From: Orychophragmus violaceus
Taxonomy: Eukaryota > Streptophyta > Magnoliopsida > Brassicales > Brassicaceae
Length of the DNA stretch: 64,000 bases
Direction: 5' to 3'
Assembly: GCA_030180135.1 (NCBI GenBank)
Contig: CM058236.1
Span: forward strand, 5,208,001 to 5,272,000
Made by a program: the position numbers and the translations under genes. Positions 10,321 to 20,773 of this stretch are shown here, one piece after another; positions within the stretch are counted from its first letter, which is position 1, and every line of letters begins with the position of its first letter. The notes under the pieces are model-generated. The model searched no databases. It was not told the origin of the DNA and saw only the letters and a program-made list of their open reading frames with translations.

Positions 10321-12027
10321 TTAGTCATCGTCTTCATCACGACGCCTCTGGTGGTGGTGATGCTTGTAACGATTCTGTTTCTTCTCTTCATCATCATCAG
10401 AGTCATTGTCACCCTACAAATTTTGATAGATGATTAGGGTTAAACGAAAACAGTATCCTTTTGTTATGTTCTATTCAAAGGTAAAGATGCCTCTAAGAAC
10501 TGTGACAACAAGAATGGAGGGAGATGTTATGTAATTAAGATCTTCAAGTGTCCTGTCTGTAGAATGTCCAAATTCAATCAAAACTGAACCAGGGATGTTA
10601 AATGGATAGCTTTCAGTTCAAGTCCATTTCAGAATGTGAACCAGAAAGTTACTCTACATTAGATCAACAATGGGTTTTAACTTCCGGTTCAAGCAAATCC
10701 ATTTCAGGATGTGAATCAGTGAGAGAATTATCGACATGTTTCCAGACAGATACTTCAAACAGACAGGTATTTATTTTAACGGATGTTCATTGACTAAAGC
10801 TATAACCTTTAGTTTCAATATTGAGATCATTCTTACACTATCATAGTATCATCAACAAAGTGTTTTAATTTTAACCAATCAAACTTATTTTCCACACAAT
10901 CCAGATGCAAATATTGACAAGTTCACTATAACGAAATGTTAATTACTTTTACTTACATATTTCTTGCGGCCATAGTTCCCTTCCTCATCATCACCAGAAC
11001 GGTTCCGGCGCTCCTCCTCCTCATCATCATTGCGACGGCCATAGCTAGGCTTCCTGTAACTCCCTTCATCCTGTTCCTCGGACCTTCCATAGCTAGGATT
11101 CCTGTAACTCCCTTCCTCCTGTTCCTCAGATCTTCCATAGCTAGTAGGCTTTATGTAACTCTCTACCTGCTCCTCAGACCTTCCATAGCTAGGCTGCCTG
11201 TAACGTCCTTCCTCTTGTTCCTCAGATCTTCCATAGCTAGGCTTCCTGTAACTTCCTTCCTCTTCCTCAGATCTTCCATAGCTACTGGGTTTTATGTAAC
11301 TGTCAACCTGCTCCTCCGATCTTCCATAGCTGGGCTGCCTGTAACCTTCTTCTCGTTCATCAGACCTTCCATAGCTAGGCTTACGTTCATACTCGGACCT
11401 CTCTTCACCGAAGCTCGGTTTCTTCTCATACCCAGATCCGTACACGGTCTCAGTACGTCCACCGTACTCTGTCTCCGATCTCCCACCATATCCAGATTCA
11501 GTTCTCCGACCATACTCAACCTCGGTCCTTCCACCATATCCAGATTCAGCCTCCGATCTACCACCATAGCCAGATCCGTAACTCTGTTCCGGTCTCCGAC
11601 CATACTCCGTCTCCGTCTCCCCACCGTATCCCGATTCAGGTCTACTACCGTATTCAGTATTCGTCTGACCACCGTAACCGGATCCAACACCAGATCCATA
11701 ACCAGGGTTAGGTCTTTCACCTTGGACATGACCGCCTCCGGCTGAATCGGGACGAAATGCGGGTCGGGGCTTGGGACGGGAATAGCTGCTGTACTCGGTC
11801 TGAAGAGCCTCTTCGCCGTAGGCAGAAGGATCATGGATCGAGGTGAATTCAGGTCTCTCATACTCGACATCTTCATCGGCTCCAGATGAAAGAGGGTAAC
11901 AAGTCTCGTCGGAAGGAGGGATCGGACGGCCATAGATCACGGTGATGTCGTAGCCACCGCTGTACGGCGTTGGATCGAACTCGTCGAAATCGTCGACTTC
12001 ATCCTCATCTCTGGTGTAATACGGCAT
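10321..12027 (-). CDS. PLDRP1: PLDRP1-like glycine-rich, repeat-containing protein (2 exons, 387 aa)
   Basis: Exon 1 is 12027-10957 and exon 2 is 10413-10321. The donor TAT|GTAAGT and acceptor TTTGTAG|GGT join in phase 0. The protein starts MPYYTRDEDEVDDFDEF, then has a GYGG-rich middle, about eight repeats around PSYGRSEEQ (residues 220-345) and a charged tail with KHHHHQRRRDEDD. Start, repeats and His-rich tail agree with my recollection of Arabidopsis At5g39570 (PLDRP1). That protein is reported to bind phosphatidic acid and to depend on phospholipase D alpha 1 in water-deficit signalling. No signal peptide or membrane segment is visible, and the composition suggests disorder. No stops or shifts break it, so it is probably functional although flanked by transposons on both sides. 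The role is inferred from similarity. Confidence 0.88.
10414..10956 (-). other. Intron of the PLDRP1-like gene
   Basis: The 543-bp intron has a GTAAGT donor and a TTTGTAG acceptor on the minus strand. It shows an imperfect internal repetition around TTCAAGTCCATTTCAGAATGTGAACCAG (near 10620 and 10690). Small open frames inside it look like chance. Confidence 0.8.
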
Positions 12028-12463
12028 CGTTTTTTCAAAAAAAAAAAAAATAGGCTTCTCTTTTCTCTCTTGGATCTGACAAAAATGACGACAGGGAATG
12101 AAAATTTAAACGCGGAGAAGGGGAGACGAAGGGTACGAAACGCTGCGTTTCCAACGATTGGTCCTCGTTAATGTGTGGGCCTCTGTTTACATGTCGACCA
12201 GTACGACGCAGGTAACAGTGCCACGTGGGTTAATCATAATTGGTTAAGCAATCCGATTCGTACCGGTTGCCGACTGGTGTAACCCGGAAACAATAATTCT
12301 ATTCTTTCTACCGACAGATTTGAATATTTTGGATACGTTGTTTCGATCGATAATGGCCCAGTTACGAAATGGAGAAGGCCCACAAGTCTGTTAACGGCTC
12401 TCTTTTTAGTCCGGCATCGGCCAGATCAAATCCAAATTAAAAAACCGCTCGGTGAGATCGGTG
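12028..12463 (-). promoter_or_regulatory. Upstream region of the PLDRP1-like gene with a G-box/ABRE
   Basis: The perfect palindrome CCACGTGG (12221-12228) lies about 195 bp upstream of the start codon. It is a G-box with the ACGTG core of abscisic-acid response elements, which fits a stress-responsive gene. TGGGCC/GGCCCA-type motifs near 12178, 12354 and 12376 resemble site II elements. A poly-A/T run and a CT-rich leader (12034-12070) precede the ATG. The native promoter is cut off by Tat-C about 440 bp upstream. Confidence 0.6.
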
Positions 12464-12468
12464 CCGAC

Positions 12469-12930
12469 TGTGGGATCGTGATTCACACAAGGATTTGTAT
12501 TGCGTGGATTTGAACTTTGAATGAATGAAAATATAGATTCATAGATGTATTTATGATTGAATGTCGAGATCGAACTTATACAATCGAAAATGAAGTATAA
12601 AAATAAGATCAAAGCTTAACACTTCTGAAGTTTTTTTTAATGGTTTGTGCATGATCTCTCTTTTGTTTTATATCTTCGATCTCGATCCTCTCGTTATGAT
12701 TCTCTGGCATCTCGTTAGCGATGATCTCCCTCTCTTCTTGATTCGCGGGATCAATTCAACAGACCTTGACCCGATCCAATTATGCATGTATTTTTTCCAA
12801 GAGGTCGATTTTCGGATCATTACGTCGATCTGTTTGGACTCCTATTGACTAATGGTTTAAACATGCCTTGATCAGTAGTTGGGCCACCCTATTTAGTTAA
12901 TGGGCCGGATTACGAAATTTAGTACCAACA
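12469..12930 (-). repeat. 3' LTR of Tat-C (462 bp)
   Basis: On the minus strand the LTR runs TGTTGGTACTAAATTTCG.. to ..CACGATCCCACA. The polypurine tract, read as CCCCCAACCCATTAA on the plus strand, lies at 12931-12949. A TATA-like ATATAAA on the minus strand is at 12665-12674. It is somewhat shorter than its partner (498 bp) and differs at many bases, showing an old insertion. Its transcription direction points to the PLDRP1-like gene. Confidence 0.85.
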
Positions 12931-13604
12931 ATAGCCCCCAACCCATTAACTTGATGGTTCGAGGTTAATGGGCAATGGACGGTCTTGAAAACACGCGCGC
13001 CGTCATCGATATTCTCAAACTAATGATTAGCATCTCCTCCGTCGATCTTAATTGGACCGTGCGGTCAGGATTCGAGCTCAGCGAGTACAACTTGATCTCG
13101 GCGCGTGAGCACGTTTTTTGAGAAATAATGATGACGATCCGTTGATATGGTATGTTATCGAACGTTTAAGATCTAAGATCACAACAAATCGTGTCGGCCT
13201 CGATTCTCGGAAAAGTAATATAATCTTTGACCGCTTATTCGTGATCGTCGATCTTTGAACGAATGGTCTAGAGCAAGGGAATACAGAAAGATTCTTAAGA
13301 TCTCGAATTTTTCAAAAATGATTAGGCTTCTAACCATATTATTACGAATCCAAAATCGACGGTTATGATTTAGGGATACGGAGGATCCCATCGATCTTGA
13401 GGGAGAGGGAGCACGAGTTTGCCTTAAATGGAAGTTACTCTTCACGATTCCCACTACAGGTCGCACTACGAATCGCCAGGTAACTCCTACTCCCTCTCCA
13501 TTTCAGATTTTCTTCTTTCTTGCTCTATCATTTCTTTAGAATTTTCTGCGATTTAGAGTTTTTTTAGAAAGAGAAAGACTTTCTTTTCTTCTTCTTCTTC
13601 TTCG
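12931..13604. other. Non-coding internal 3' DNA of Tat-C
   Basis: Contains the polypurine tract beside the LTR and DNA resembling Tat-A 7971-8275. No coding frame is supported. It would contain the upstream region of the plus-strand antisense gene. Confidence 0.55.
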
Positions 13605-14170
13605 ATGAGAAAGCTTAAAGTTGTTATGGCGCCGAAGAAGCAGATAATAGTGGGTAGTTCAACGTCGGCGAAACCGTACGGCCCGCATCCGCCGTCTTCT
13701 TTGAACTTAGAGCATTTGCGGAAGCTGAGGACGAAATGTCGGATCCCGACAGGAGTCGAGATGGTGATTCCGTTCTCGACGGAGTCACCGGAAAAGATCA
13801 TGGAAGGCTAGTGCTGCGCCTCCTATACCTATTTCGACAAGTACAGGCTTTTCTTCCCGATCCCCCGCCTCGTCTTATGGGTTTTGGCTCAGCTCCAGTT
13901 GGCCTTCCCGCAAATGACCCAATTTTTGTCTTATATGTCATCGGCCTAGGGGTTAGAGCCTCCGAGGAGGGCATATCATTTGGAGTCGAGCAGCTCCTGA
14001 GAGTCTGTTTGGTCAAGCATAACGACTGAGCTCCGGGAACTTACTATCTCCCTCCCCCCTCGTTTTGGGAAGATTATGGAGGAGACCCCCAGGAGGGATG
14101 TCTACAGATAGAGATACTTCTTTTTCAAAATCAACAGCCATTCAATAGGAGAGTTCTACTTCTCCGTTAT
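13605..14170 (+). pseudogene. Tat-C antisense gene remnant
   Basis: This is read on the plus strand, opposite to the element. It starts MRKLKVVMAPKKQI and reaches STESPEKIMEG, then a TAG. A shifted continuation contains FFPIPRL and later IGLGVRASEEGISF. These match the order PETPES, FPIPRLLL and LVRAREEGI in exon 1 of the Tat-B antisense gene, so it is the same gene family. At least one stop and one frame change break it. An exon-like block ends near 14170 and a splice acceptor-like CAG lies at about 14292, but the later exons were not traced. Confidence 0.55.
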
Positions 14171-14429
14171 CCCAACGCGATGGATGTTAGTGTCAGTTAT
14201 ACTTAGGGTTTTTATTTTGGTTCAGTCTGTATTTCGCTAATAGAAACGCTGAACTGCAACTGACTTCTCTTTATTCTTGTATTGTTTTGCAGAGACTCCC
14301 GATTCAGTTACTTTGAACCCGACCTCAGAGGATTTAATAGCTCGCCTAAAGCGAGGCGACATCGACTAGACGCACTTCTCCTCAGAGCACATACGAGCTG
14401 CTCTTGGATCCTAGCCTTTTACTTCGCGC

Positions 14430-14865
14430 TCGTGTTTCGGATCGCCTGTTTTGAAGAGATCATTTCAGATCGCTATTCAGATCGCTTATTGAAGAGATCG
14501 TTTCAGATCTCTTATTTCGGAGAGATCATTTCAGATCACTATTTTGTTCCATTTCTTGTCGCTTTTTAAAGAGATCGTTTCATATCGCTTATTGAAGAGA
14601 TCGTTTCAGATCTCTTATTTTGGAGAGATCATTTAAGATCGCTATTTTGTTCCATTTCATGTCGCTTTTTAAAGAGATCGTTTTAGATCGCTTAATTTGG
14701 AGAGATCATTTCATATCGCTATTTTGGGCCATTTCATGTGGCTTATTTTGGAGAGATCATTTCAGATCGCTATTTTCGGCCATTTCATGTCGCTTATTTT
14801 GGAGAGATCATTTCAGATCGCTTGTTTTGGGGGATCATTTCAGATCGCTGTTCGAGAAGAAAGAA
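14430..14865 (+). repeat. Tandem minisatellite inside Tat-C
   Basis: A core close to GAGATCATTTCAGATCGCT recurs roughly a dozen times, interspersed with TTCCATTTCATGTCGCTTT. It forms higher-order units of about 55-110 bp. Copies differ by small changes (CATTT/CGTTT, TATTTT/TGTTTT). It lies where introns or later exons of the antisense gene would be. Confidence 0.8.
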
Positions 14866-15138
14866 ATTTATTAATCATATTTTTGACTTTATAAGAGTGG
14901 TAAATTAAATAAATGATTGATCTCGAGCGACAAATAGGATTGCATATCGATTCTTCTAGTTGTTCGAGATCATAGCTCGATAGTTTGTTTGGAGAGTGGC
15001 TGCGCTCGAAGTCGAGCTGCCTACGTACCCTTTAAGGGGATCAAGACATTTCGTAGTTCGATTATGGGGTGTGTTCTCAGTGAACATACTTTTTGAGGTT
15101 AATGATATTTCAGGGTCATAGCTCGGGTTTCTGGGTTT
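14866..15138. other. Tat-C DNA between minisatellite and integrase end
   Basis: No coding frame supported. The end near 15138 corresponds to the region just after the integrase stop in Tat-B. Confidence 0.5.
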
Positions 15139-16134
15139 TTACCGACTTGGATTGGTAGACCCCATCCCGAACGACGTCTGTGACTTGGTAAGGTCCTTCC
15201 CATTTTCCCCTAATTTTCCAGCGTGCTCTTCCTTTTTATGGTCGAACACTTTTCGTAAGATGAACTCTCGTACCTGAAATCTTCGGGTTTTAATCCTGGA
15301 GTCATTGTAGCGAGCTGCAACATGTTGGTAATTCTGGATTCGGGCTAGTGCGAGGTTCTTTCTTTCACCGACGAGATCGAGTTCGTCAGTTATCATCTGA
15401 TTGTTCAGCTCCTCATGTTGTGGACATTCTTTTGGCGAATTCTGGACACAAGGATTTCTGCGGGAACTACCGCCTCTATACCATAATACAGAGAAAAGGG
15501 AGTTTCTCTGGTGTATTTGCGAGGAGTAGTCCGATATGCCCAAAGCACGGGTAGGAGCTCGTCGCTCCAGCTCGATTTACATTCATGAGGTTATTTATGA
15601 TCGACTTTTTAGCCGCTTTTGCCAAACCGTTTCCTTGAGGATAACGAGGTTTCGAATAGGTCTGCTTGATGTTCCAGGTTCTACATAACGTTTGGAAAGT
15701 GTTCGAAATGAATTGGGGTCCGTTATCGGTGATGATCTCATGGGGTCATCCATGGCAATAGATGACGTTACGCCATACGAACTCCTTTACGTGGACATCT
15801 TTGACTTTTTGGTATGACTCGGCTTCGATCCATTTGGTGAAATAATCAGTCATAACTAGTAGGTGCATGGCTTTCTTTTTCCCGATGCGACTAAGGGTCC
15901 CACGATGTTCATTCCCCATCGCATAAAAGGATAGGGTGACGAGATCGAAGAGAGTTTTTTCGATGGATGATGGATAATCGGGTCGTTCATTTGGCACTTG
16001 TCACATCTATTTGAAAAATATTCGCACTCGGCTGACATGGTCGGCCAAAAGAAGCCTTGCCTCTTGATCCGTATGGCCAGAGATCGTCCTCCGGAATGAC
16101 TTCCGCAAGATCCTTCATGAGCCTGTGTGATCAC
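15139..16134 (-). pseudogene. Tat-C integrase, catalytic residues lost
   Basis: Visible blocks are HEGSCGSHSGG, CDKCQ, the core with TDYFTKWIEAE and ITDNGPQF, and the tail with FILRKVF. The first catalytic Asp is replaced: the MDIVGP block reads MNIVGP (codon AAC, 15909-15907). The catalytic Glu block reads LAKAAKK instead of AEA (codon AAA, 15619-15617). Both changes are G to A on the coding strand. There is also a frameshift after about 15880 and an in-frame TGA near 15750. The protein would be inactive. Confidence 0.85.
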
Positions 16135-16242
16135 TATTTGAGCCTGCTTGCCGTTAAGGCATTTGAGATATGGTCCGGAGAGGCTTCATTTGAAGATCTC
16201 TCCTTCTGTAACGCAGTATCTCGCGCTATGTGCTTCGAGTTC

Positions 16243-17488
16243 TCAGGCTTCCCATTTATCGTTGGGCACCTCGCCATCGACGATATACCGAATAATCGGA
16301 GTTCTCCAATCCTTTTCGGTGTCGGGCTCGGATCCTTGACTGGTGGAGGCTGCTTTGATGGGACCATCGGGCACGTTGGCTATGCAGATAGCCTTTCTAG
16401 GGTCGATATCGTCATCAATCTCGATAATTTTGGGGCACGTCTTTTTGTGTGGTGACTGTTTATCGATGTCGTCTTCTACGACGGGGTTGTCTCCTTTTAA
16501 GGATAATGCTTTTAACGCTATGTTGATGCTTGGCTTCTCGATTCCCTCGAGCGATATGACCCTTTTTAGATTGGGATCGGATGTCGAAGTCAATGCAGCG
16601 AGGACATCGGCTGCGGGGTTCTCGCCTCGCGGGATTCAGTTAGATCAAATAAGTCGATCTGATCGGTGATACTACGAACTACTCGTAGATATGCGTCCAC
16701 GCGCTCATCTTTGGCTTTGTAGTCACCATGGAACTGGCTCGCGACCAGTTGGGAGTCGCTGGAAGCGTATACTCCTAGGGCTCCTATCGCTATAGCTAGC
16801 CTGAGTCTGGCTATCAACGCTTCGTATTCCGCTTCATTGTTCGATGCAGCAAAGCCTAACCTGAAAGATTGTTCTAGCACTTCTCTCGTGGGAGATACCA
16901 GTTTTACTCCGACCCCGGATCCTTGCCTCGAGGAAGGGCCATCAACATGGAATTTCCATCTCTTCGCAGAGGCTGGATCGAGATCGATGGTAGGGGGAAT
17001 TCGACTATGAAATCGGCTAATACTTGAGCCTTTAGACATGTTTGAATTTTTAAATCGTTATATTCGCTTAGTTCGATGGCCCATTTAACAAGTCGACCTG
17101 ATTGGCTTGGACTGTGAAGGATCGTCCTCAACGGTTGAAAGGTCATGATGATGATTGAGTGCGATTGGAAGTAAGGTCAAAGCTTTTGAGCCGATGTGAC
17201 CAATGCCAATTCAAGTTTTTCCATCGCGGGGTACCTCGTTTCGGCATCGATCAGGGTCTTACTGATGTAGTAGACTGGTATTTGACTGTTCTGTTCTTTG
17301 TGAACTATGACTCCGCTTACTCCTGCCGAAGAGATAGCTAGGTAGAGGTAAGGGGTCTCCCCTTCTACTGGTTTTGCCAGTATCGGTGGTTCGCTCCGAT
17401 ATGATTTGAGCTGGGTGAACGCCTTTTCACACTTCTTTTCCCAAAGAAATTTTTTGTTCGCTTGAGGAGGTGATAGAAGGGAAGACAT
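16243..17488 (-). pseudogene. Tat-C RNase H and second RNase H
   Basis: The first RNase H region shows ILAKPVEGE, GVIVHKEQ and YYISKTLIDAETRYPAMEKL (17488-17177). The second shows HVDGPSS, SNNEAEYEAL and SSDSQLV (17039-16740), matching the Tat-B domains. Frames change at about 17150 and 16600 and several stops occur. The linker to integrase (16593-16243) keeps its acidic character. Confidence 0.8.
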
Positions 17489-17511
17489 TTGTCAGGCGAC
17501 CTCGATATGAA

Positions 17512-18375
17512 TCAATTCAAAGAAGCTATTTTTCCAGTTAGTCGCTGAACTTCTCCCGTTGTCTTCGTAGATTGCATCTCCAAGAATGTTGCGATCTGTT
17601 TAGGGTTTGCTTTGATCCCTCTTCCAGTTACTAAGTAACCTAGAAATTCTCCTGATGGGACACCAAAAGTGCACTTCGCCGGATTGACTTTCATCATATA
17701 CTTGTTGAGAATGACGAAGCATTCTTTTAACTGGGGGATGTGATCCTCGCACTTGGACGATTTGAATAACATATCATCGATGTAAACCTCCATGGTTTTA
17801 CCCAGTAGCCTGGAAAACATCTTGTTGACGAGACGCCGGTAGGTGGCACATGTGTTGTTTAGCCTGAAAGGCATGACCTTATTGCAGTATATGACTCGAT
17901 CGGTTATGAACGAAGTCTTTTCTTGGTCCTCAGGGATCATCAGTATCTGATTATACCCAGAGAACGCATCCATAAAGGATAGTAACTGGTGGCCTGCTGT
18001 AGCTTTGACCAACCGGTCTATGTGCGGGAGTGAAAAACTGTCTTTTGGACATGCCTTATTGAGGTCCGTGAAATCAACGCAGACTCTCCACTTCTAGTTC
18101 TTTTTCTTAACCACCACAGGGTTCGCGAGCCAGTCGGGGTATTTCACTTCCCTTATCGATCCGATTTTCAGTAAACGGTCGACCTCGTCATTGACGGTTT
18201 GGACTCATTTTGGGCCGAGCTTGCGACGCTTCTGCCTGGCCGGTTTGTAAGTTGGGTCGACATTGAGCTCGTGACTGGTTACGTCGATATCGATTCCTTT
18301 CATGCCCGCTGAGGACCAAGAAAAAGACTCGACGTTTTGTTTTAGGAAGGTGATCAGTTAATTTTTAACTGATTC
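17512..18375 (-). pseudogene. Tat-C reverse transcriptase
   Basis: DLNKACPKDSFSLPH (about 18075-18030) leads into the SFMDAFSGYNQI block, the catalytic YIDDM motif (about 17790) and CTFGVPSGEFLGYL. The open stretch is 18012-17512; upstream of it stops occur near 18096 and 18207. The catalytic Asp pair is retained, but the reading frame is not continuous. Confidence 0.83.
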
Positions 18376-19238
18376 TCATAGGTCGGCTCCGATGCCAACG
18401 AGTCTCTCGGGATGAGCTTCATCTATAAAAACTTGAGTCGTGAGGTCCTTGGGAAGTCCTCTTTGACTGGGATCGTTATGTTTTTTAGTTCGCATTTGGG
18501 CGAGCTCCTCCTCTTCAGTAATTGCTATGCAAGGGATTTTTTGATCTGTTTTTATTCGTTCATGTAGCAATTTCTTGAAGTCTTTTGACTTCCGTAAATG
18601 GTTTTCACTCCTTTCGGAGTTGGGAATTTAATGCACTGATGGTATGTCGATGGTATGGCTTTCATATCGTATATCCAGGGTCGACCCAAGATAGCGTTAT
18701 AGGGAGCTGGTCGATCTACCACGACGAACTCTGTCATTCTTCGTACTCCTCGAGCTATTACTGGGGCGAAGACAGAGCCCATTGAGTATGTTGTTTTGCC
18801 GGCGAACCCTACTAGGGGTGTCTGTCCTTTGACGATCTTGGAGTCCTCGAACTCAATCTTTTTGAATGCATCGTAAATGAGGACGTCTACCGAACTTCCG
18901 GTGTCGATCATTATCCTTGCGAGTTCGACATCTCCGACGACTAAGCATACGATGAGTGCATCATCATGCGGCTTGTCGAGGTCGAGTGTCTCGCTCTCAT
19001 AAAAGGTGATCTCATGATCTGGACCTTGCATTGGGATCTTTTCCCGTTTGTCGGTCTCGACTCTTCTTTGGAGGGCTTTGATCGAGTTTTGGCATAGCTT
19101 TGAGCCACCGAATATGAAGTCGACTCGTTTAGGGGGTATAGCCCGTACATCCCCCCCCAAGTGCCCCATAAACTGAGTTCGCCGAGAATGACCTCGACTC
19201 GTTTTCGCGACCCCTGGGGAAGAGCGTCGGGCGATCAT
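18376..19238 (-). pseudogene. Tat-C protease region
   Basis: MIDTGSSVDVLIY (about 18910-18872) and NAILGRPWIY (about 18700-18671) identify a Ty3/gypsy aspartic protease of the Tat type. The protein continues through IKFPTPKGVKTIYG and stays open to about 18552. A second frame (18570-18376) continues towards RT. The upstream part holds the end of gag (FIFGGSKLCQNS). Confidence 0.82.
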
Positions 19239-20302
19239 GCCTCCTTAGATCGCTCCCTTTTGTTCTGAAAAGGCTTTTTGACGTTCGAATTTTTGGTCAA
19301 TCGGTTTTCCTTTTTGTCAGAAGATGTTTCTTCTTCGACCTCGGACGCTTGGTTATTGTTTGCCTCTCGTTCTTTAGCTTCGACCTTGGATCGGATGTAG
19401 CATTCTTCAGTTGAATGACCCTTCTTGTTGTGAAAGTCACAAAATTTGTCTTGTCGAACTCGAACTTCCGCGAGCTCTTTGGGCTCTCGACTGCATTAAC
19501 AGTTCCGGATTTACGAGAATCCTTTTTGGAGTTTGAGCTCTGTGAGCCCGACTGGTTCTTATCTTTTTGATGTTTTTCTATGAGGGTCGTAGTTTCTTCC
19601 TCTAGGCGGGCGAAGGCCGAGACGCGATGTAGAGCATCGTCAAAATTTGTGGTTCACGGACTGTTATTTCCTCGCAGAACTTGGTTTAATACCACATCCC
19701 GCGTCTCAGTGCCTCTATTGCTACTTCGTCGTTTGGATTTGCGATTTTGGATTTTATTTCTTTGAATCGGTCGATATACGAGCGAAGTGTTTCACCTGGT
19801 CATTGAGATACACCAAATAGGGATGCCTCAATAGTTTTGACTTTGATATAGACGGACTACGGCTTAAGGAAAGCCGTCATGAACTGGGTGAAGTTGTCAA
19901 TAGACTATTCTTCCAGCCCGGCGAACCATTCTAGATCTGAGCCCGATAGGTTCTCGGCGAAGAGCCTGCAGAAAGCCGGGTCCCTTTTCTCGTCAGTCAG
20001 GAAGACTCTGGACATTGCCAGTTTGAACGCTCTTATGTGAGCTTTAGTGTTCGACTACCCCGAATAACCTGGGAATTTGTTTTTCTTGATCTAAAGTATC
20101 CTTGCAAAAGAGATTCGATCTGTGAATGGCCTTTGACTCGTTTCTTCGATCACTCGATCGATATCGGGTGCCGCACTGGTTGTCATGTGAACTCACGAGT
20201 TCAAGCTCATGAATTGGGCGTTGGCCTGCTTGATGTATTGCCTGAGCATGCCGTGTTCATCGCCTACTACGGAAGCGATTTGTGTTTGTGGTTTAGCCGA
20301 TG
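19239..20302 (-). pseudogene. Tat-C gag, C-terminal part with zinc knuckle
   Basis: The minus strand encodes CDFHNKKGHSTEEC (19441-19400), a CX2HX4HX4C-type knuckle found in Tat gag proteins. Before it lies a gag core readable in pieces through several frames (for example FARLEEETTTLIEKHQK near 19600). Many stops and shifts are present. The frame is cut at 20302/20306 by the CACTA element and resumes at 25588. Confidence 0.65.
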
Positions 20303-20305
20303 ATT

Positions 20306-20430
20306 CACTACAAGAAATATGGGTATTGATAGCATTTGGGGATAGCACAATTTTGGAAACTGCTATGATAGAGGATGGCATGGATCGGGTATTCTATCAC
20401 AACATTAAATTAAAGCTATTCTAAAATTTT
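20306..20430 (+). repeat. Left terminal inverted repeat and subterminal region of the CACTA element
   Basis: CACTACAAGAAA is followed by TTGATAGC, GGATAGCAC, CTGCTATGATAG and AGCTATTC. These short ATAGC/GCTAT units occur in both orientations, the type of subterminal repeat bound by CACTA transposition proteins. Confidence 0.75.
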
Positions 20431-20773
20431 ACTAAGCGGAAACCAAAAATGACCTTTGGAGCCTAAATTTCTGCAATTGAGCGCGACACTTAGATTTTTT
20501 GGTTTTATTGAAATTTTTCTCCAATTCTTTTCCCACAAATATTTTCCTTTTCTTCTCCTCTTTGACAAAACACTTCATTAAAAAAAAAAACACAGACATA
20601 CGGATTAGTTCATCTCCTCTCCTTCTCTCTTCGTCTGTAACCACGACCAATATACTGCTTTATGCGACCAAGACACTCCTCTATGCCTTGTCAATCCCGA
20701 TCTACAGGCGGCAGCGCAACCGTCTCCGGAGGACGGATTGTCTGTTTCCACCGCCGGAAACTAAGAAGAGAAG

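Noticed and set aside
10936..11745. A 269-codon plus-strand open frame rich in Leu, Arg and Ser
   Set aside because: It is the antisense shadow of the repetitive PLDRP1-like exon 1, which has splice sites, a recognisable protein and matching tail.
20037..20424. Plus-strand frames spanning the left CACTA border
   Set aside because: They cross a transposon junction and are antisense to Tat-C gag; no domain supports them.
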